Below are positions 28,131 to 36,716 of a DNA stretch of 64,000 bases, one piece after another (position 1 is the first letter of the stretch; each line of letters opens with the position of its first letter). This DNA is from Burkholderia contaminans. GTDB lineage: Bacteria > Pseudomonadota > Gammaproteobacteria > Burkholderiales > Burkholderiaceae. The notes beneath the pieces are model-generated. The model had not been told where the DNA came from. It saw nothing but the letters and a program-made list of their open reading frames with translations, and searched no databases. The stretch is taken from positions 2,170,001-2,234,000 of the forward strand of contig NZ_CP090641.1 of NCBI RefSeq assembly GCF_029633825.1, in the 5' to 3' direction. Made by a program: the position numbers and the translations under genes.

Positions 28131-28207
28131 GAACGGAAGCCGTGTGAAAGAAGAGCTGCCACGGTAGCATCGCGCTCGTTCGTGCAATGACCTTCGGAGG
28201 ACGTCTT

Positions 28208-29026
28208 ATGTTGCTGGCGGGACAATCGGGTGACCCTTACGCGGTGCCGCCGATGGCGCGCCTGCCGAGGCCGCTGTACGTGCGTGCGTTCGGGATTCCC
28301 GGCAACGTGAGCATCGACGCGCACAGTCATCCGTGGGCGCAGCTGATGTATGCGACGAGCGGGGTGCTCGAGGTGTCCACGCCGTCGGGCCGGCACCTGT
28401 TGCCGCCGCACTATGCGATGTGGATTCCGCCGCACGTGCCGCATGCGGTGTCGACGCGTGATTGCGTCGCGTTCCACAGCCTGTATCTCGATGCGGCGAT
28501 CGCGCGCGACGACGTGCACGACGATTGCGCGATCCTTTGCATGACGCCGCTGCTGCGCGAGCTGGTGCTCGCAACGGCGGAATTGCCGGTGAACTACGAC
28601 GAGACGGGGCCGGACGGTGCGCTCGTCTGCCTGATCGCCGACCGGATCGCACGGATGCGGCAGGCGCCGCTGACGGTGCCGCTGCCGCGCGATCCGCGTC
28701 TGCTGAAAATCGCGCGTGCGTTGCATGCGTATCCGGGCGATACGCGCAATCTCGACGAATGGGGCCATCAGGTCGGCGCGACGCGACGCACGCTGTCGCG
28801 GCTGTTCCGGCAGGACACGGGGCTGTCGTTCACCGAATGGCGGCAGGCGGTGCGGCTGCTGGCATCGCTGCCGCTGCTCGATGCGGGCGAGCCGATCGGC
28901 GCGGTGGCCACGCAACTGGGCTACGACTCGACGTCGTCGTTCATCGCGCTGTTCCAGGCGAAATTCCAGGTGACGCCCGGCGCGTATGCGAAGCGTGAAG
29001 CGCGCCGGCCCGTGCTGAACGCGTAG
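28208..29026 (+). CDS. AraC-family transcriptional regulator with cupin N-terminus
   Basis: The 272-residue protein starts at 28208, with GGAGG seven bases upstream. Its N-terminal cupin carries DAHSHPWAQLMYATSGVLEV and PPHYAMWIPPHVPHAV. The C-terminal AraC domain has two helix-turn-helices: LDEWGHQVGATRRTLSRLFRQ and AVATQLGYDSTSSFIALFQAKF. It is divergent from panB with 77 bp between the start codons. This subgroup often controls a neighbouring MFS or efflux gene, but no such gene is adjacent here except the repair genes downstream on the opposite strand. Confidence 0.9.
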   Translation: MLLAGQSGDPYAVPPMARLPRPLYVRAFGIPGNVSIDAHSHPWAQLMYATSGVLEVSTPSGRHLLPPHYAMWIPPHVPHAVSTRDCVAFHSLYLDAAIARDDVHDDCAILCMTPLLRELVLATAELPVNYDETGPDGALVCLIADRIARMRQAPLTVPLPRDPRLLKIARALHAYPGDTRNLDEWGHQVGATRRTLSRLFRQDTGLSFTEWRQAVRLLASLPLLDAGEPIGAVATQLGYDSTSSFIALFQAKFQVTPGAYAKREARRPVLNA

Positions 29027-29045
29027 CGCGGCCGCACGCCGACAT

Positions 29046-29579
29046 TCAGAACGCGAGCGCCTGCTGCACCGGATGGTGGGCGCCGCGCTCGAACCCCGCG
29101 CCTTCGAGCGACAACAGCGCGCGCTTGCGATCGATGCCGCCCGCATAGCCGGTCAGGCTGCCCGACGCGCCAACGACGCGATGGCACGGCACCATGATCG
29201 ACACCGGGTTGCGGCCGACCGCACCGCCCACGGCGCGCGCGCCGCTCATCGGCAAGCCGACGCGCTCGGTGATGTCGCCGTACGTCACGAGTTCGCCGAA
29301 CGGAATCGCGAGCAGTTCCTTCCATACCCGTCGTTGAAACGCGGTGCCGCGCAAGTGGATCGGCACTGAGAACGTCTCGCGCGTGCCGGTGAAGTACTCG
29401 GCGACTTCTTCCGCGACCTTGCACGCGAGTGGCGACATCGCAAGCGCATCCGCATCGGTCACGATCGCAACCGGCGGGAAGTATTTCTGGCCGACGAAGT
29501 AGAGGCCTGTGAGTGCATCGTCCTCGATGCGCACGGCGATGTCGCCCAGCGGGCTCGGAATCAGGTGAGCGGGAGTCAT
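29046..29579 (-). CDS. ogt: Methylated-DNA-protein cysteine methyltransferase
   Basis: The 177-residue protein has the MGMT active site VPCHRVVG, whose Cys accepts the alkyl group from O6-alkylguanine. GTAFQRRVWKELLAIPFGEL and YGDITERVG before it form the DNA-binding fold, and LTGYAGGIDRKRALLSLEG follows. The length and lack of a regulatory domain fit the constitutive Ogt type. The ATG overlaps the stop codon of the ada-alkA gene (ATGA), giving translational coupling of two alkylation-repair activities. Confidence 0.95.
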   Translation of the reverse strand: MTPAHLIPSPLGDIAVRIEDDALTGLYFVGQKYFPPVAIVTDADALAMSPLACKVAEEVAEYFTGTRETFSVPIHLRGTAFQRRVWKELLAIPFGELVTYGDITERVGLPMSGARAVGGAVGRNPVSIMVPCHRVVGASGSLTGYAGGIDRKRALLSLEGAGFERGAHHPVQQALAF

Positions 29580-31042
29580 CGCAACACATCTCCATGAAGG
29601 CGCCACACGTGCAGTGCGGCATACGCGCGCCACGGCGCCCAGCGCGCCGCATGCGGCGCGGATGATGGCACACGGGCGCGTTCGGTGCGCGCGGGCAGCC
29701 ACGCATCGTCGGCCGGGAACGCATTCGGCCAGGCCATCGCGCGCATCGCGACGTACTGCACCGCATGCTCGTCGAAGCCGGGCAGCGCGCGCAATGCGTC
29801 AAGCGTCGTGTCGAGCGGCGCCATCGGTTCGAGTGAGAGCGTGCCGTCGTCGACTGCGCGGGCGAGCGACACGATCGCCCGTGCGGTAGCGCGCGCGATG
29901 CCGATCGTTTCAAGCGCGGAAGGCGGCAGGGCGGCCAGCGTCGCGGCGGAGGGCAGCGCGTGCGTGAGGCCCGGCGGTGCGCCTTCGATCGCTGTGCCGA
30001 AGCGCTCGGCGATGCGTACGAGCACGGGCGTGCCCGCATGCGTGGCCGCAAGCCGTTCGCCTGCAATCGCGCGGATTGCAATCTCGACACCGTCGAACGC
30101 GCCGGGGACACGCAGGCCCGGCGAGCCGCTCGCGAGTTCGCCGAGATGCGCGTCGATCACGTCGGGCCGGCTGTCGAGATCGAACAATCGGCGCACGCGC
30201 GCGAGCACGGCCGGTACGACCGGCGTCAACGACGGCGACACGGTGACGGCCAGCGCGAAGCGCTGCGGCACGTGCGCGACGGACAGCCAGCCGGCCACGC
30301 GCCCGTTGTCGGCCTGGGTGCGCCCGTCCCGGTTCGGCAATTCAACGACGCGCGCATAGCCCTGCGCATCGAGCCGCTCGACACCGTCGATCTGCCGCTG
30401 CGAAAGAAAGCGCATCAGGTCGTCCCAAGCGAACGGCGGGCGATACGGCAGCGGAAACGTCATGTCGCCGTCGGCCGACGCGCGGGCTCCTTTGCGCAGT
30501 CGTAACGGATTGAGCCCGTAACGCTGCAGGAACAGGTCGTTGAAGCGCCGCACGCTGCCGAATCCGGCCGTGGACGCGACGACGGCCACCGGCAGCGCGG
30601 TATCGGTCAGCAGACGCTTGGCCATCAGCAGCCGGTGCGTCTGCGCGAACTCGACCGGCGACACGCCGAACTGCGCGCCGAAGATCCGGCGCAGATGGCG
30701 TTCGGTCACGCCGACGCGCTGCGCGAGCGCATCGACGGAATGGGTGTTCAGGAAACCGTCCTCGATCAGCGTGGCGGCTGCGTCGGCGAGCGTGCCCGAC
30801 AGGTCGAGCAGCCCGTGGCCGGGGGCAAGCTCCGGGCGGCAGCGCATGCAGGGTCGAAAGCCGGCTTTCTCGGCGGCCGCGGCGCTCGGGTAGTAGCTGC
30901 AGTTCTGCGCTTTCGGCGGCTTCACCGGGCAGACGGGGCGGCAATACACGCCCGTCGTCGCGACGCCGACGAAGAACCAGCCGTCGAAGCGGCGGTTCCG
31001 CGAAAGCAGGGCGTCGTAGCAGGTGTCGGGATCGAGGCGCAT
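29576..31042 (-). CDS. Ada-type regulator fused to AlkA-type 3-methyladenine DNA glycosylase
   Basis: The 488-residue fusion starts MRLDPDTCYDALLSRNRRFDG, the Ada methyl-phosphotriester domain, whose metal/acceptor cysteines lie in GVYCRPVCPVKPP and FRPCMRCRPE. An AraC-type DNA-binding region follows (VDALAQRVGVTERHLRRIFG, VASTAGFGSVRRFNDLFLQR). The C-terminal AlkA half has the helix-hairpin-helix ALRALPGFDEHAVQYVAMR and the catalytic Asp in FPADDAWL. The Ada C-terminal MGMT domain is missing from this protein and is supplied by the overlapping ogt gene. An ATG six codons upstream is also possible. Confidence 0.93.
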   Translation of the reverse strand: MRLDPDTCYDALLSRNRRFDGWFFVGVATTGVYCRPVCPVKPPKAQNCSYYPSAAAAEKAGFRPCMRCRPELAPGHGLLDLSGTLADAAATLIEDGFLNTHSVDALAQRVGVTERHLRRIFGAQFGVSPVEFAQTHRLLMAKRLLTDTALPVAVVASTAGFGSVRRFNDLFLQRYGLNPLRLRKGARASADGDMTFPLPYRPPFAWDDLMRFLSQRQIDGVERLDAQGYARVVELPNRDGRTQADNGRVAGWLSVAHVPQRFALAVTVSPSLTPVVPAVLARVRRLFDLDSRPDVIDAHLGELASGSPGLRVPGAFDGVEIAIRAIAGERLAATHAGTPVLVRIAERFGTAIEGAPPGLTHALPSAATLAALPPSALETIGIARATARAIVSLARAVDDGTLSLEPMAPLDTTLDALRALPGFDEHAVQYVAMRAMAWPNAFPADDAWLPARTERARVPSSAPHAARWAPWRAYAALHVWRLHGDVLR

Positions 31043-31248
31043 GAGACGACTGTAAACCATCCCGCCCGCCGATTCTGGCTGGAATCGGACATGTGTCTCG
31101 GCGGCGTCCCCGTACGCGCCGCTCAGGAAAATCCGGGAAAAACGGTTAATGCCATGTAGTGAAACAGTCGTCTCTTTTGCCGTGACCATTTTGAGATGAC
31201 TCATCGAAATCCCCGACTGACAGGGCGCCGGCGCACGCCCTATCCTTT

Positions 31249-31262
31249 GAAAAACGTTTTCC
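31249..31262. promoter_or_regulatory. LacI-type operator upstream of the uronate transporter
   Basis: GAAAAACGTTTTCC differs by one base from the perfect palindrome at 33894-33907 and has the central CG of LacI/GalR operators. It lies 119 bp ahead of the transporter start. Confidence 0.75.
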
Positions 31263-31380
31263 AGATTGATCGGCGGAATCGGCCGTGCGCGACAGGCGCG
31301 CCGCCGTCCGCCCCGGCGCCGGTCGCCGGTCAACGAACATCGTGCGGCGCGACGGGCGCGGCCGTGCATCGGAGACATTC

Positions 31381-32673
31381 ATGCAATCTGCCGTCGTCGG
31401 TGCCGTGCGCGCAGCCGCCAGCCGCTACCGCTGGACCGTCTGTGCGCTGCTGTTTTTCGCGACTGTCATCAACTACATGGATCGGCAGATCCTCGGCCTG
31501 CTCGCGCCGATGCTCCAGCACGACATCGGCTGGAGCCAGGTGCAGTACGGCCGCATCGTGATGGCGTTTTCCGCGTTCTATGCGCTGGGCCTGCTCGGCT
31601 TCGGGCGCATCGTCGACCGGCTCGGCACGCGCATCTCGTATGCGCTGGCGATGCTGGTGTGGAGCATCGCCGCGATGCTGCACGCGGCAGTGGGTTCGGT
31701 GATGGGGTTCGCGTTCGTGCGCGCGCTGCTCGGGATCGGCGAGGGCGGCAACTTCCCGGCCGCGATCAAGACGACGGCCGAATGGTTCCCGCGCCGCGAA
31801 CGCGCGCTCGCCACCGGCATCTTCAACTCGGGCGCGAACATCGGTGCGGTGTTCGCGCCGGCGATCATCCCGGCGATCGCGGTGGCCTACGGCTGGCGCG
31901 CGGCGTTCGTGATCGTCGGCGCGATCGGCATCGTGTGGCTCGCGGTGTGGCTCGTGCTCTATCGCCAGGCCGATACGCGCGCACTCGCCGCGGAGTACGA
32001 CGAGCCGCGCGACGAAGCCGAAGCGCTCGACGCGGCGAACGCGAACGCCGGCGCGCCGCGCTGGGGCGAACTGATCCGCAAGCGCGAGACGTGGGCGTTC
32101 CTGATCGGCAAGTTCCTGACCGACCCGGTGTGGTGGTTCTACCTGTTCTGGCTGCCGAAGTGGCTCAACGAATCGCGCGGGATGGACATGCAGCACATCG
32201 GCCTGCCGCTCGTCTGCATCTATGCGCTGACGACGGTCGGCAGCATCGGCGGCGGCTGGCTGTCGTCGATGCTGCTGCGCGCGGGCTGGAGCGTGAACCG
32301 TGCGCGCAAGACGGCGATGCTGATCTGCGCATGCTGCGTGCTGCCGATCGCGTTCGTGTCGCAGGTGCAGAGCCTGTGGGCCGCGGTGCTGATCGTCGGC
32401 CTCGCCGCCGCCGCGCACCAGGGCTGGTCGGCGAACCTGTTCACGACCGCATCCGACCTGTTCCCGCGCCGCGCAGTCGCATCGGTGGTCGGCATCGGCG
32501 GGATGGCCGGTTCGATCGGCGGCGTGCTGTTCTCGGAAGTGATCGGCCAGGTGCTGCAGCGCACGGGCCACTACTGGGTGCTGTTCGCGATCGGCGCGTC
32601 GGCCTACCTGATCGCGTTGGGCGTGATGCACATGCTCACGCCGAAGATGAAGCCTGCGCAGCTCGACGCGTAA
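31381..32673 (+). CDS. MFS hexuronate transporter (anion:cation symporter family)
   Basis: The 430-residue protein has about 12 membrane segments, beginning at YRWTVCALLFFATVINYMDRQ, the signature opening of ExuT-like ACS transporters. GIGEGGNFPAAIKTTAEWFP and RRERALATGIFNSGANIGA are characteristic of the same subfamily. GGAGA five bases before the ATG supports this start. It would import galacturonate or glucuronate by proton symport. A LacI-type operator lies upstream, and the LacI and uronate dehydrogenase genes follow, sharing the same operator sequence. Confidence 0.9.
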   Translation: MQSAVVGAVRAAASRYRWTVCALLFFATVINYMDRQILGLLAPMLQHDIGWSQVQYGRIVMAFSAFYALGLLGFGRIVDRLGTRISYALAMLVWSIAAMLHAAVGSVMGFAFVRALLGIGEGGNFPAAIKTTAEWFPRRERALATGIFNSGANIGAVFAPAIIPAIAVAYGWRAAFVIVGAIGIVWLAVWLVLYRQADTRALAAEYDEPRDEAEALDAANANAGAPRWGELIRKRETWAFLIGKFLTDPVWWFYLFWLPKWLNESRGMDMQHIGLPLVCIYALTTVGSIGGGWLSSMLLRAGWSVNRARKTAMLICACCVLPIAFVSQVQSLWAAVLIVGLAAAAHQGWSANLFTTASDLFPRRAVASVVGIGGMAGSIGGVLFSEVIGQVLQRTGHYWVLFAIGASAYLIALGVMHMLTPKMKPAQLDA

Positions 32674-32706
32674 TCGCGCAACCGTGTAATCGCACGCCTG
32701 CAAACG

Positions 32707-32732
32707 AACGCGCCGCCCTTGGGCGGCGCGTT
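32707..32732. terminator. Bidirectional terminator between transporter and lacI-type gene
   Basis: AACGCGCCGCCC and GGGCGGCGCGTT form a perfect 12-bp stem with a minimal loop, followed by TTTT. It lies 34 bp after the transporter stop and 28 bp after the regulator stop on the other strand, so it serves both convergent genes. Confidence 0.9.
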
Positions 32733-32759
32733 TTTGTTTGACTGCGCGAAACAGGGAAC

Positions 32760-33752
32760 TCAGCCGACCGCGGCCGTCGACGCGCGCATGATCAGCCGCG
32801 GCTCGAACGTCGAATAGCTCGCATCGGTGCGGCCCGCGAGCGCGTCGATCAGCTTCTGCATCGCGAGTTCGCCCATGTTCTCGCTCTGGATGTCGACGGT
32901 GGTCAGCGCGGGCGCCGCGTATTCGCCGTACGGCACGTTGTCGATGCCCGCGACCGACACATCCTGCGGCAGCAGGAAACCGAGCGATGCGGCTTCCTTC
33001 ATGAAGCCGAGCGCGATCAGGTCGTTGTAGCAGATCACGGCCTGCGGGCGCTGCGGCCCGAGCATCACGCGCGAACACGCTCGCTCGCCGGCCTCGGCGG
33101 TCGGCGCATGCGCATCATGCACGTCGAGCGTGAGCCCGGCTTCCGCGAGACAGTCGCGCGCGCCCTGGATCCGCTCGTCGTTCACGCGTGCGGTGCCGAA
33201 GCCGAGATACGCGATGCGCGTGTGGCCGAGATTGAGCAGGTGGCGCGCGAGCATGTAGGTCGACAGCCGGTTGTCGATGCCGACGCTCGGAATCGGCAGG
33301 CCGGGGCTGCGCCGCAGCAGCACGAGCGGCTTGTTGAGATCGAGCATCCAGCCGGCTTCTTCGTCCGGCATCCGCGTGCTGACGATCAGCCCGTCGACGC
33401 GCTGCGCGAGCGCCTCGATCAGCGAGCGTTCGCGCGCCTGGTTCTCTTCGGTATCGACGAGCAGCAGCGTGTAGTCGTGCTGCAGCGCGACGCGGTTCGC
33501 GCCTTTCACCACGTTCGTGAAGTGCGGGTTGCTGATGTCGAGGATCACGAGGCCGATCGTGCGCGTGCGGCCGGTGATCATCGAGCGCGCGAGCGGGTTC
33601 GAACGGTAGCCGAGCCGGTCGATCGCCTCCTTGAGCCGTGCCTCGACGGTCGGCGAGAAGCGCTGCGTGCCGTTCACGTACTTCGATACCGTCGCGACCG
33701 ACACGCCGGCTTCCGCCGCCACGTCGCGGATCGTCGGGGAAACTTTTTTCAT
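32760..33752 (-). CDS. LacI-family repressor of uronate genes
   Basis: The 330-residue protein starts MKKVSPTIRDVAAEAGVSVA, with a LacI helix-turn-helix continuing VSKYVNGTQRFSP and the hinge helix LGYRSNPLARSM. The periplasmic-binding-like effector domain follows (TIGLVILDISNPHFTNVVKG, VAGIDNVPYGEYAAPALTTV). Family regulators are released by sugar acids. Perfect or near-perfect palindromes at 31249 and 33894 flank its two neighbours, and a weaker copy at 33758-33771 lies just before its own start, suggesting autoregulation. Confidence 0.93.
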   Translation of the reverse strand: MKKVSPTIRDVAAEAGVSVATVSKYVNGTQRFSPTVEARLKEAIDRLGYRSNPLARSMITGRTRTIGLVILDISNPHFTNVVKGANRVALQHDYTLLLVDTEENQARERSLIEALAQRVDGLIVSTRMPDEEAGWMLDLNKPLVLLRRSPGLPIPSVGIDNRLSTYMLARHLLNLGHTRIAYLGFGTARVNDERIQGARDCLAEAGLTLDVHDAHAPTAEAGERACSRVMLGPQRPQAVICYNDLIALGFMKEAASLGFLLPQDVSVAGIDNVPYGEYAAPALTTVDIQSENMGELAMQKLIDALAGRTDASYSTFEPRLIMRASTAAVG

Positions 33753-33757
33753 CGGAA

Positions 33758-33771
33758 GGGTAACGTTTTCG
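33758..33771. promoter_or_regulatory. Weak LacI-type operator near the repressor's own start
   Basis: GGGTAACGTTTTCG matches 11 of 14 bases of the perfect palindrome at 33894-33907 and lies 6-19 bp upstream of the repressor ATG. The autoregulatory role is inferred. Confidence 0.4.
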
Positions 33772-33893
33772 TTCGATAACGCCGGATTGTGGCAGAAAAA
33801 GGGCACGCGCGGCCATGCGCCGATATCGGGAAAGTGCGGATGGCTGCGAACAGGTTCGACCATTGACGTTCGGCGGTGCGCCAACGTATAGTT

Positions 33894-33907
33894 GGAAAAC
33901 GTTTTCC
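33894..33907. promoter_or_regulatory. Perfect LacI-type operator upstream of uronate dehydrogenase
   Basis: GGAAAACGTTTTCC is a perfect 14-bp palindrome, 38 bp before the udh start codon and 142 bp upstream of the repressor start, so it may control both genes. Confidence 0.82.
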
Positions 33908-33944
33908 GATTCAGTCAGATTTCAGGTCAGATTAAGGAGATTCG

Positions 33945-34781
33945 ATGAACGCCTCATCCACCGGCGCGCGCAAACCGTTCGGGCGCCTGCTGCTGACGGG
34001 CGCGGCCGGCAACCTCGGCCGCCAGTTGCGCGGCGCGCTCGCCGACTGGGCCGACGTCGTGCGCGTCAGCGACATCGCGACGCTCGGCGACGCGGCCGCG
34101 CATGAAGAAACCCGCGTCGTCGACCTGGCCGACCGGGCCGCGGTGATGCAGCTCGTCGACGGCGTGGACGCGATCGTCCACCTCGGCGGCATTTCGGTCG
34201 ATGCGCCGTTCGACGATCTCGTCGGCGCGAACATCACCGGCACGTACAACCTGTACGAAGCCGCGCGCAAGCACGGCGTGAAGCGCGTCGTGTTCGCGAG
34301 TTCGAACCATGCGATCGGCTTCCATCCGGTCACGGAAGTGCTCGACGCCGATGCGCCGCTGCGCCCCGACAGCCTGTACGGCGTGACGAAGTGCTTCGGC
34401 GAATCGCTGTCGCGCTACTACTTCGACCGCTTCGGGATCGAGACCGTGTGCCTGAGGATCGGCTCATCGTTCGAAGTGCCAAAGAATCCGCGCATGCTCG
34501 TGACGTTCCTCAGCTATCGCGACTTCATCGAGCTGGTGCGCTGCTCGCTGCTGACGAACCGCGTCGGGCACGCGATCGTCTACGGCGCATCGGACAACCC
34601 GGTGAAGTGGTGGGACAACACGAAGGCCGGCTTCCTCGGCTTCCGCCCGCGCGACAGCTCCGAGCAGTTCGCCGGGCTGTTCCCGGTCACGGCGCCGACC
34701 GCCGACCACGACGATCCCGCGCAGCGGTTCCAGGGCGGCGGGTTCGTCGTCGGCGAGCCGATGGAGCGCAAGGCGTCGTAA
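33945..34781 (+). CDS. udh: Uronate dehydrogenase (NAD-dependent)
   Basis: The 278-residue extended-SDR-like enzyme starts with LLLTGAAGNLGRQLRGALAD, a Rossmann glycine motif. VDAIVHLGGISVDAPF, FASSNHAIGFHP and LYGVTKCFGESL, with its catalytic Tyr-x3-Lys, closely follow known uronate dehydrogenases, as does VYGASDNPVKWWDN near the substrate pocket. It oxidises galacturonate or glucuronate to the aldarate lactone. It shares a LacI-type operator with the uronate importer upstream. The remaining aldarate pathway genes are not in this window. Confidence 0.9.
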   Translation: MNASSTGARKPFGRLLLTGAAGNLGRQLRGALADWADVVRVSDIATLGDAAAHEETRVVDLADRAAVMQLVDGVDAIVHLGGISVDAPFDDLVGANITGTYNLYEAARKHGVKRVVFASSNHAIGFHPVTEVLDADAPLRPDSLYGVTKCFGESLSRYYFDRFGIETVCLRIGSSFEVPKNPRMLVTFLSYRDFIELVRCSLLTNRVGHAIVYGASDNPVKWWDNTKAGFLGFRPRDSSEQFAGLFPVTAPTADHDDPAQRFQGGGFVVGEPMERKAS

Positions 34782-34800
34782 GCGTCGCCAGCGTCGCGGC

Positions 34801-35121
34801 TCAGCGCAGGATATCGGTCGCCTTGTGCCGCGCGTCGACGCCGTCGATCAGGATCAGCGGGCCGTTCGCGTGCCGCGCGCGCAGCGGCTGGATCTGCCGG
34901 TACGCATCCGATTCGTACCACGCGCGCGCCGTGTCGAGATCCGGAAACGCGATCGCGATCAGGTCGCCGCGCCACACGCCTTCACGCACCTCCGGCCGCG
35001 CGCCGTGAATCACGAAATGACCGTCGTACGGCGCGAGCGTGCCGTCGATGCGTTCGAGGTATTCGACGATGTCGTCGCACATCTCGACATCGTGCAGGTG
35101 GGCGATGGCGTAGGCGGTCAT
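34801..35121 (-). CDS. DUF1330-family protein
   Basis: The 106-residue protein starts MTAYAIAHLHDVEMCDDIVE, with GGAG eight bases upstream. The dimeric alpha/beta-barrel (ferredoxin-like) pattern continues with LERIDGTLAPYDGHFVIHG, RGDLIAIAFPDLDTARAWYE and SDAYRQIQPLR, the usual DUF1330 motifs. No enzymatic role is established for the family. It converges on udh with only 19 bp between stop codons. Confidence 0.85.
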   Translation of the reverse strand: MTAYAIAHLHDVEMCDDIVEYLERIDGTLAPYDGHFVIHGARPEVREGVWRGDLIAIAFPDLDTARAWYESDAYRQIQPLRARHANGPLILIDGVDARHKATDILR

Positions 35122-35346
35122 GGCAGGCTCCTTGGCGTGATGCGGTTCGTGAGTCGATGGAGCCATGATCGTGGCGCGGGCGATGCGCGTCGATTACCTG
35201 CGACGTAAGCAAATCTGGGCGGCTGCGGAAGGGCGCCAACGCCTGCGCGTGCCGGCAGACGTACCGATCGTGCAGCACGGCAGCACCCTGTGTATCGCTT
35301 GCCCGCACGAACCATTAGCCAGTGCAGCCGTGCACTCGCGTCGCCA

Positions 35347-36045
35347 TCAATGCGTCTTGCTGCAAGCCGGGTCGGTGCCTCGCCGCTCGGCCGAATCACA
35401 CCAGTAATCCGGCCGCCACGCTTCGAACGTGACCGCTTTAGCCGCATTGGCGCGCGTGACGCGCACCGGGTCGGCTTTCAACACATCGCCGTTCGGGTCG
35501 TCGTTGAAGCGCCAGTTCCGGAACACCTCGCGATGGAATACCCACGTGCGGTGCGCATTGTCGTAGCGAAACGTGACACGGTCGCGCCAGTGGTCGTGGC
35601 CTGCGAATACGCCCTGTTCGACCGTGAAGGTGCGCGGTTCGATCGTGAGCGCGTTCTCCGCGACGCCGTCGAGATACGGGTCGCCCATCCCGCCTTCGTC
35701 GGCCTTCATGATCACGGTGTCGTTGCGCGCCGCGAGCCGGTAGTGACCGTCCTTGCCCTGCAGGAAGATCATCAGCGGACGCAGCGACGCCTTGCGCATC
35801 GAATCGTCGGGCTGATGCGCGACGACGACATAGCCGATATGGGGGCTGTCGGTCAGTCGCCCTGACGCGGCATCCATCGCTTCGTAGCCGGCGGGCAACT
35901 GCGCGACGATGTCGCCCGGAAGGTTGGGGGCGTCGGGGCACGCGTACGAAGCAGGCGTATCGGCGCACGTCCTGGCGCAAGCGCTGCCGATGCCGAACGT
36001 CAGCAACGCAGCGACGAGGAATCCTGTGATTCGGGGGATCGTCAT
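35347..36045 (-). CDS. Secreted protein of unknown function
   Basis: The 232-residue protein starts MTIPRITGFLVAALLTFGIG, with a signal peptide cleaved near ACA-RTCADT. The mature part has Cys pairs (RTCADT, YACPDA, YWCDSA, DPACSKTH) that may form disulfides in the periplasm. It reads as a beta-rich globular protein (GYVVVAHQPDDS, LMIFLQGKDGHYRLAARNDT, DRVTFRYDNAHRTWVFHREV). I do not recognise the family. Longer in-frame starts exist, but the signal peptide supports 36045. Confidence 0.75.
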   Translation of the reverse strand: MTIPRITGFLVAALLTFGIGSACARTCADTPASYACPDAPNLPGDIVAQLPAGYEAMDAASGRLTDSPHIGYVVVAHQPDDSMRKASLRPLMIFLQGKDGHYRLAARNDTVIMKADEGGMGDPYLDGVAENALTIEPRTFTVEQGVFAGHDHWRDRVTFRYDNAHRTWVFHREVFRNWRFNDDPNGDVLKADPVRVTRANAAKAVTFEAWRPDYWCDSAERRGTDPACSKTH

Positions 36046-36167
36046 GCGGATCGGGTCATGAGGTCGCGCTGCGGAAGCCGGCGTGCACACGTCGTCTCGC
36101 CGCAGCGCTGAATGTTGTTCGCGGGTTCGCAGGTTCGCAGGTTTGTCAGATGCCGCAGTGTAATCAG

Positions 36168-36638
36168 TCATGCGCGCTTGCGTGTCGCCCGCGGGACCGG
36201 CACGGGCGCCGGTGCTGACGCCGGCGCTTCGTCGGCCTGCGCGCACAGCCGGTCGAGCATCCGTTGCGCGGTTTCCGCGCAATCCTCGCCCGCCGGCTTG
36301 TTCTCGATCTCGTCGATCAGCACCTGCAGCTGTTGCCGGTTCTGCGCGAGACGCTGTTCGAGCAGCACGATTTCGTCGACCTTGTTCCGCAGCGCCACCA
36401 GCAGCTCGTCATGCGGCCACGCGCCGAGATCGGGCGGCAGCACCGCGCGGATCTCGTCGAGCGCGAAGCCCGCACGCTGCGCGCGGTCGATGATCGCGAG
36501 CCGTGTCAACGCTTCCGACCCGTATTCCCGATAGCCGTTCGCCTGCCGGCGGGCCGGTTCGAGCAGCCCGCTCGCTTCGTAGAAGCGGATGCGGGACGCC
36601 GCGAGGCCGCTCGCCTTCGCCAGTTCGCCGATTTTCAT
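36168..36638 (-). CDS. MerR-family transcriptional regulator
   Basis: The 156-residue protein starts MKIGELAKASGLAASRIRFYE, a MerR winged helix, followed by LLEPARRQANGYREYG and the dimerisation coiled coil (DELLVALRNKVDEIVLLEQRLAQ). Only scattered cysteines occur in the tail (EDCAETA, RLCAQ), so metal sensing is not obvious; a SoxR-like cluster is absent. GGAG six bases before the ATG supports the start. It is divergent from the Old Yellow Enzyme gene, whose promoter carries a MerR-type dyad. Confidence 0.92.
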   Translation of the reverse strand: MKIGELAKASGLAASRIRFYEASGLLEPARRQANGYREYGSEALTRLAIIDRAQRAGFALDEIRAVLPPDLGAWPHDELLVALRNKVDEIVLLEQRLAQNRQQLQVLIDEIENKPAGEDCAETAQRMLDRLCAQADEAPASAPAPVPVPRATRKRA

Positions 36639-36657
36639 GCTGTGCTCCAGAAGGGGC

Positions 36658-36688
36658 TTGACCTTAAAGTTGACTTTAAAGTTATCGT
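36658..36688 (+). promoter_or_regulatory. MerR-type promoter with 19-bp spacer
   Basis: TTGACC (-35) and TATCGT (-10) are separated by 19 bp. The dyad ACCTTAAAGT-TG-ACTTTAAAGT (36661-36682, one mismatched pair) occupies the spacer. An over-long spacer holding the operator is the classic MerR-activated design. It faces the Old Yellow Enzyme gene. Confidence 0.8.
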
Positions 36689-36716
36689 TGGGCATCGTCA
36701 ATCGAGGGTGCCCTCC

